Origin: Streptomyces fungicidicus
Lineage (GTDB): Bacteria > Actinomycetota > Actinomycetes > Streptomycetales > Streptomycetaceae
NCBI RefSeq assembly: GCF_003665435.1
Contig: NZ_CP023407.1
Coordinates: forward strand, 2,852,001-2,916,000
Length of the DNA: 64,000 bases
Direction: 5' to 3'
The position numbers were made by a program, and so were the translations under genes. Of the stretch, positions 62,230-64,000 are shown piece after piece (within the stretch, counting starts at the first letter, position 1; the number at the start of each line of letters is the position of its first letter). The notes below the pieces were generated by a model, which saw only the letters and a list, made by a program, of their open reading frames with translations, did no database searches and was not told the DNA's origin.

Positions 62230-62688
62230 CTAGCCCTCGATGTCGAGTGCCGTCCCATAGAGGCGGTTCACCTTCAGGCGGATGACCACGCGACGCTCGG
62301 CGACCAGTTGGGCCAGGAACGCGGTCTCGTCCTCGGGCTTCGCGGCCTCCGGGAGCATGCCGAGCAGTTCGCGGCCGACCTCGTCGCCGGGGGTCGTCGT
62401 GATGTCGGAGACCTCGGCGTCGCCCTCGGCGACGGCGAAGGACCACGGGTCGCCGCCCTGTACGTGGAGGGCCGCGTGCGGGTTGTTGCGGAGGTGTTTG
62501 AGCTTGACGCGGTCGGCCGTGGTGGAGAAGCGGACGACGCGGGCCTCCGGGTCCCAGCCGTAGACCATGGTGGTCAGGTGGGGGTGGCCGCTGCGCTTGA
62601 CGGTGGCGAGGGTGCCGAACTGCTGCCGGCCGAGCAGCTCGGAGAGGGCGTCGTCGGTCAGGGGGCGGGGTGCGGGTCCTTGGCTCAT
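62230..62688 (-). CDS. PPOX-class F420/FMN-dependent oxidoreductase
   Basis: A 152-residue split-barrel flavin or F420 protein of the Rv1155 type: LLGRQQFGTLATVKRSGHPH, then RVVRFSTTADRVKLKHLRNN and DPWSFAVAEGDAEVSD. The ATG at 62688 begins the usual short helix. Whether the cofactor is F420 or FMN cannot be decided by reading. It is a single gene convergent with the repeat-protein gene. Confidence 0.9.
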   Translation of the reverse strand: MSQGPAPRPLTDDALSELLGRQQFGTLATVKRSGHPHLTTMVYGWDPEARVVRFSTTADRVKLKHLRNNPHAALHVQGGDPWSFAVAEGDAEVSDITTTPGDEVGRELLGMLPEAAKPEDETAFLAQLVAERRVVIRLKVNRLYGTALDIEG

Positions 62689-62833
62689 GACGTGGCCAAC
62701 TGCCGCCCCACGCGGATCATTCCGTGGGGGTAGGGACAGAATCAGGCCAAAGTCGCCGCCGCAGTAGAGGAGTTGGGGCTGTGCTCGGCGAGGGCCGGTG
62801 GACGCCGGTGCCGTTCGGGGTGACCCGGGCCGG

Positions 62834-63469
62834 TCAGGGGCCGTCCGGGGCCAGTAGCTGGGCGCGGAGGGTGTCGTGGGCCCAGCGCTGCCACTTGGCG
62901 GGGGGCCAGGCGCGGTCGCGGGTGAGGACCAGGAAGAGTTCCGGGCTGAGGACGGCGTAGAGGATGTCCGCCGCCTCGTCGGCGGGGAGGGCCGGGCGGG
63001 CGCCCGGTTTCCCGGTCAGGGACTTCGCCGCCGTGGAGAGCACCTCGTAGCGGGGGTCCGTCTCGTCCGGCCACAGGCCCCTGATCTCCGGGTCGGTGGC
63101 CGCCGCGGCGCTGACCATCTCGGCGATGGCCGCCACGCGTTCGAGCGTCCCGCGGGTGCCGGAGACCAGGGCGGTCAGCGCTGACCCGGCGGTGGGCGCC
63201 GAGGTGACCTCCGCGAACCAGGGGCGGTCCATGGTCGGCACCGGGTCGTCGTCGCCGGCGATCGCGACGTCGACGAGCTCCTTGAGCAGGGTGGGCTTGT
63301 TGCGGAACACGAAGTAGATCGTCTGCACCGCGACGCCCGCGCGGTCGGCGATCTCCTGCAGCTTGGTCGCCCCGTAGCCCTGCTCGACGAAGAGCGCGCC
63401 CGCCGCCTCGATGATCCGCCGACGCGTCTTTTGGGCCTTGGCGCCCCTTTTCCCCTTGCCCTCAGCCAT
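62834..63469 (-). CDS. TetR-family transcriptional regulator
   Basis: A 211-residue regulator. The HTH (about 15-60) has RRRIIEAAGALFVEQGYGAT and KLQEIADRAGVAVQTIYFVF followed by RNKPTLL. The C-terminal ligand domain is unclassified. It is divergent from the methyltransferase gene, with 62 bases between starts and a strong inverted-repeat operator there, so it probably represses that gene and itself. The ATG at 63469 has a weak ribosome site. Confidence 0.93.
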   Translation of the reverse strand: MAEGKGKRGAKAQKTRRRIIEAAGALFVEQGYGATKLQEIADRAGVAVQTIYFVFRNKPTLLKELVDVAIAGDDDPVPTMDRPWFAEVTSAPTAGSALTALVSGTRGTLERVAAIAEMVSAAAATDPEIRGLWPDETDPRYEVLSTAAKSLTGKPGARPALPADEAADILYAVLSPELFLVLTRDRAWPPAKWQRWAHDTLRAQLLAPDGP

Positions 63470-63494
63470 GAATGGAGTCTATATCTAGAAGTGC

Positions 63495-63514
63495 ACTCTA
63501 GAGTTGGACTCTAG
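63495..63514. promoter_or_regulatory. Operator of the TetR regulator
   Basis: CTAGAGT-TGG-ACTCTAG (63498-63514) is a perfect inverted repeat; the palindrome ACTCTAGAGT (63495-63504) overlaps it. ACTCTAG occurs as a direct repeat 13 bases apart. It sits in the 62-base gap between the divergent genes. Confidence 0.75.
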
Positions 63515-63531
63515 CGAAGGGGAGATGAGCC

Positions 63532-64000
63532 GTGCGCGCCATCGCGAACCGTCAGCAGGCAGAGGCATGGAACGACTGGGAGGGCAGGCACTGGGCCGAA
63601 CATCCGGAGCGCTACAACGGGATGCTGGAGGCGTTCAACGCGCCCCTGTTCGACGCGGCGGGCGTCGCGGCCGGCGACCGCGTCCTCGACGTCGGCTGCG
63701 GCACCGGGCAGACGACGCTGATCGCCGCGCGGCGGGCGTACGACGGAAGCGTCCTGGGGGTCGACCTGTCGGCGCCGATGCTGGAGCGGGCCCGCCGGGA
63801 CGCCGTCGCGGAAGGCGTCGGCAACGTCGGCTTCGAGCAGGGGGACGCCCAGGTGCACCCGCTCCCCGGGCAGGAGTTCGACGTCGTCCTGAGCCGGGGC
63901 GGGGTGATGTTCTTCACCGATCCCGTCGCGGCCTTCACTCACCTCAGGGGCGCCCTGAAGCCCGGCGGGCGGCTCGCGTTCCTCGGTCCCCGGCCCGGGG
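63532..64000 (+). CDS. SAM-dependent methyltransferase (truncated by window end)
   Basis: The first 156 codons of a class I methyltransferase. The SAM motif is VLDVGCGTGQTT, followed by the acidic residue in VLGVDLSAPMLERAR and the motif FEQGDAQVHPLPGQEFDVVL. This is the UbiE/MenG-like type. GTG 63532 follows GGGGAGATG; an ATG at 63524 is out of frame. It is controlled by the TetR gene upstream, by position. The end lies outside the window. Confidence 0.9.
   Translation, partial: MRAIANRQQAEAWNDWEGRHWAEHPERYNGMLEAFNAPLFDAAGVAAGDRVLDVGCGTGQTTLIAARRAYDGSVLGVDLSAPMLERARRDAVAEGVGNVGFEQGDAQVHPLPGQEFDVVLSRGGVMFFTDPVAAFTHLRGALKPGGRLAFLGPRPG

Overview
The window is very GC-rich actinobacterial chromosome, almost certainly Streptomyces. 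The evidence is the GC bias of third codon positions, the many GTG/TTG starts behind GGAGG-type ribosome sites, the cdgA and cslA-glxA loci, an EhuABCD transporter, and a kinase/XRE-DUF5753/DUF397 signalling trio. From memory, gene order matches the S. coelicolor core chromosome from bglC (SCO2798) through cdgA (SCO2817) to cslA-glxA (SCO2836-2837). No search was run to confirm this.

Layout. 1-5 kb: end of a GH1 beta-glucosidase, a secreted CBM2-GH18 chitinase and an OmpR-type two-component pair. 5-9.8 kb: a spermidine-synthase-like protein, a small primase-like protein divergent from an XRE/TPR regulator, a histidine phosphatase and a PAP2-type membrane phosphatase. 9.7-13.9 kb: a tightly coupled three-gene operon of an Fe-S PD-(D/E)XK nuclease, an unknown protein and an SF1 helicase, like Dna2 split over several polypeptides. 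14-18.8 kb: small conserved proteins, tRNA-Lys, a secreted zinc protease and the c-di-GMP enzyme CdgA. 18.8-28.2 kb: an LLM oxidoreductase, an orphan structured RNA, and a catabolic block of two maleate-isomerase-like proteins, a 2-hydroxyacid dehydrogenase, an amidase, a DUF3830 protein and ehuBCDA.

28.3-37.7 kb: two more identical tRNA-Lys(CTT) genes and the hyphal-tip glycan locus. The latter holds an LPMO with a DasR-type operator, an SPFH protein, an NlpC/P60-like hydrolase, cslA-glxA and a GH6 glucanase. 38-51.4 kb: a sortase-like protein lacking key residues, a NagD-type phosphatase, a ROK regulator divergent from a Gfo/Idh oxidoreductase, a tandemly duplicated erythromycin-esterase-like protein, a YidC paralogue, an intradiol dioxygenase, a SEC-C protein and a metallo-beta-lactamase-fold protein.

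51.4-57.7 kb looks like an inserted island of visibly lower GC. A C5-cytosine methyltransferase faces a minus-strand operon of an HNH-like protein, a ParB-like protein, an SNF2-type helicase and a Vsr endonuclease. This is the best candidate for an undescribed defence or modification system. 57.7-60.7 kb carries Streptomyces signalling genes, possibly part of the same accessory segment. 60.7-64 kb holds a repeat protein, a PPOX/F420 protein, a TetR regulator with a clear operator, and a truncated methyltransferase.
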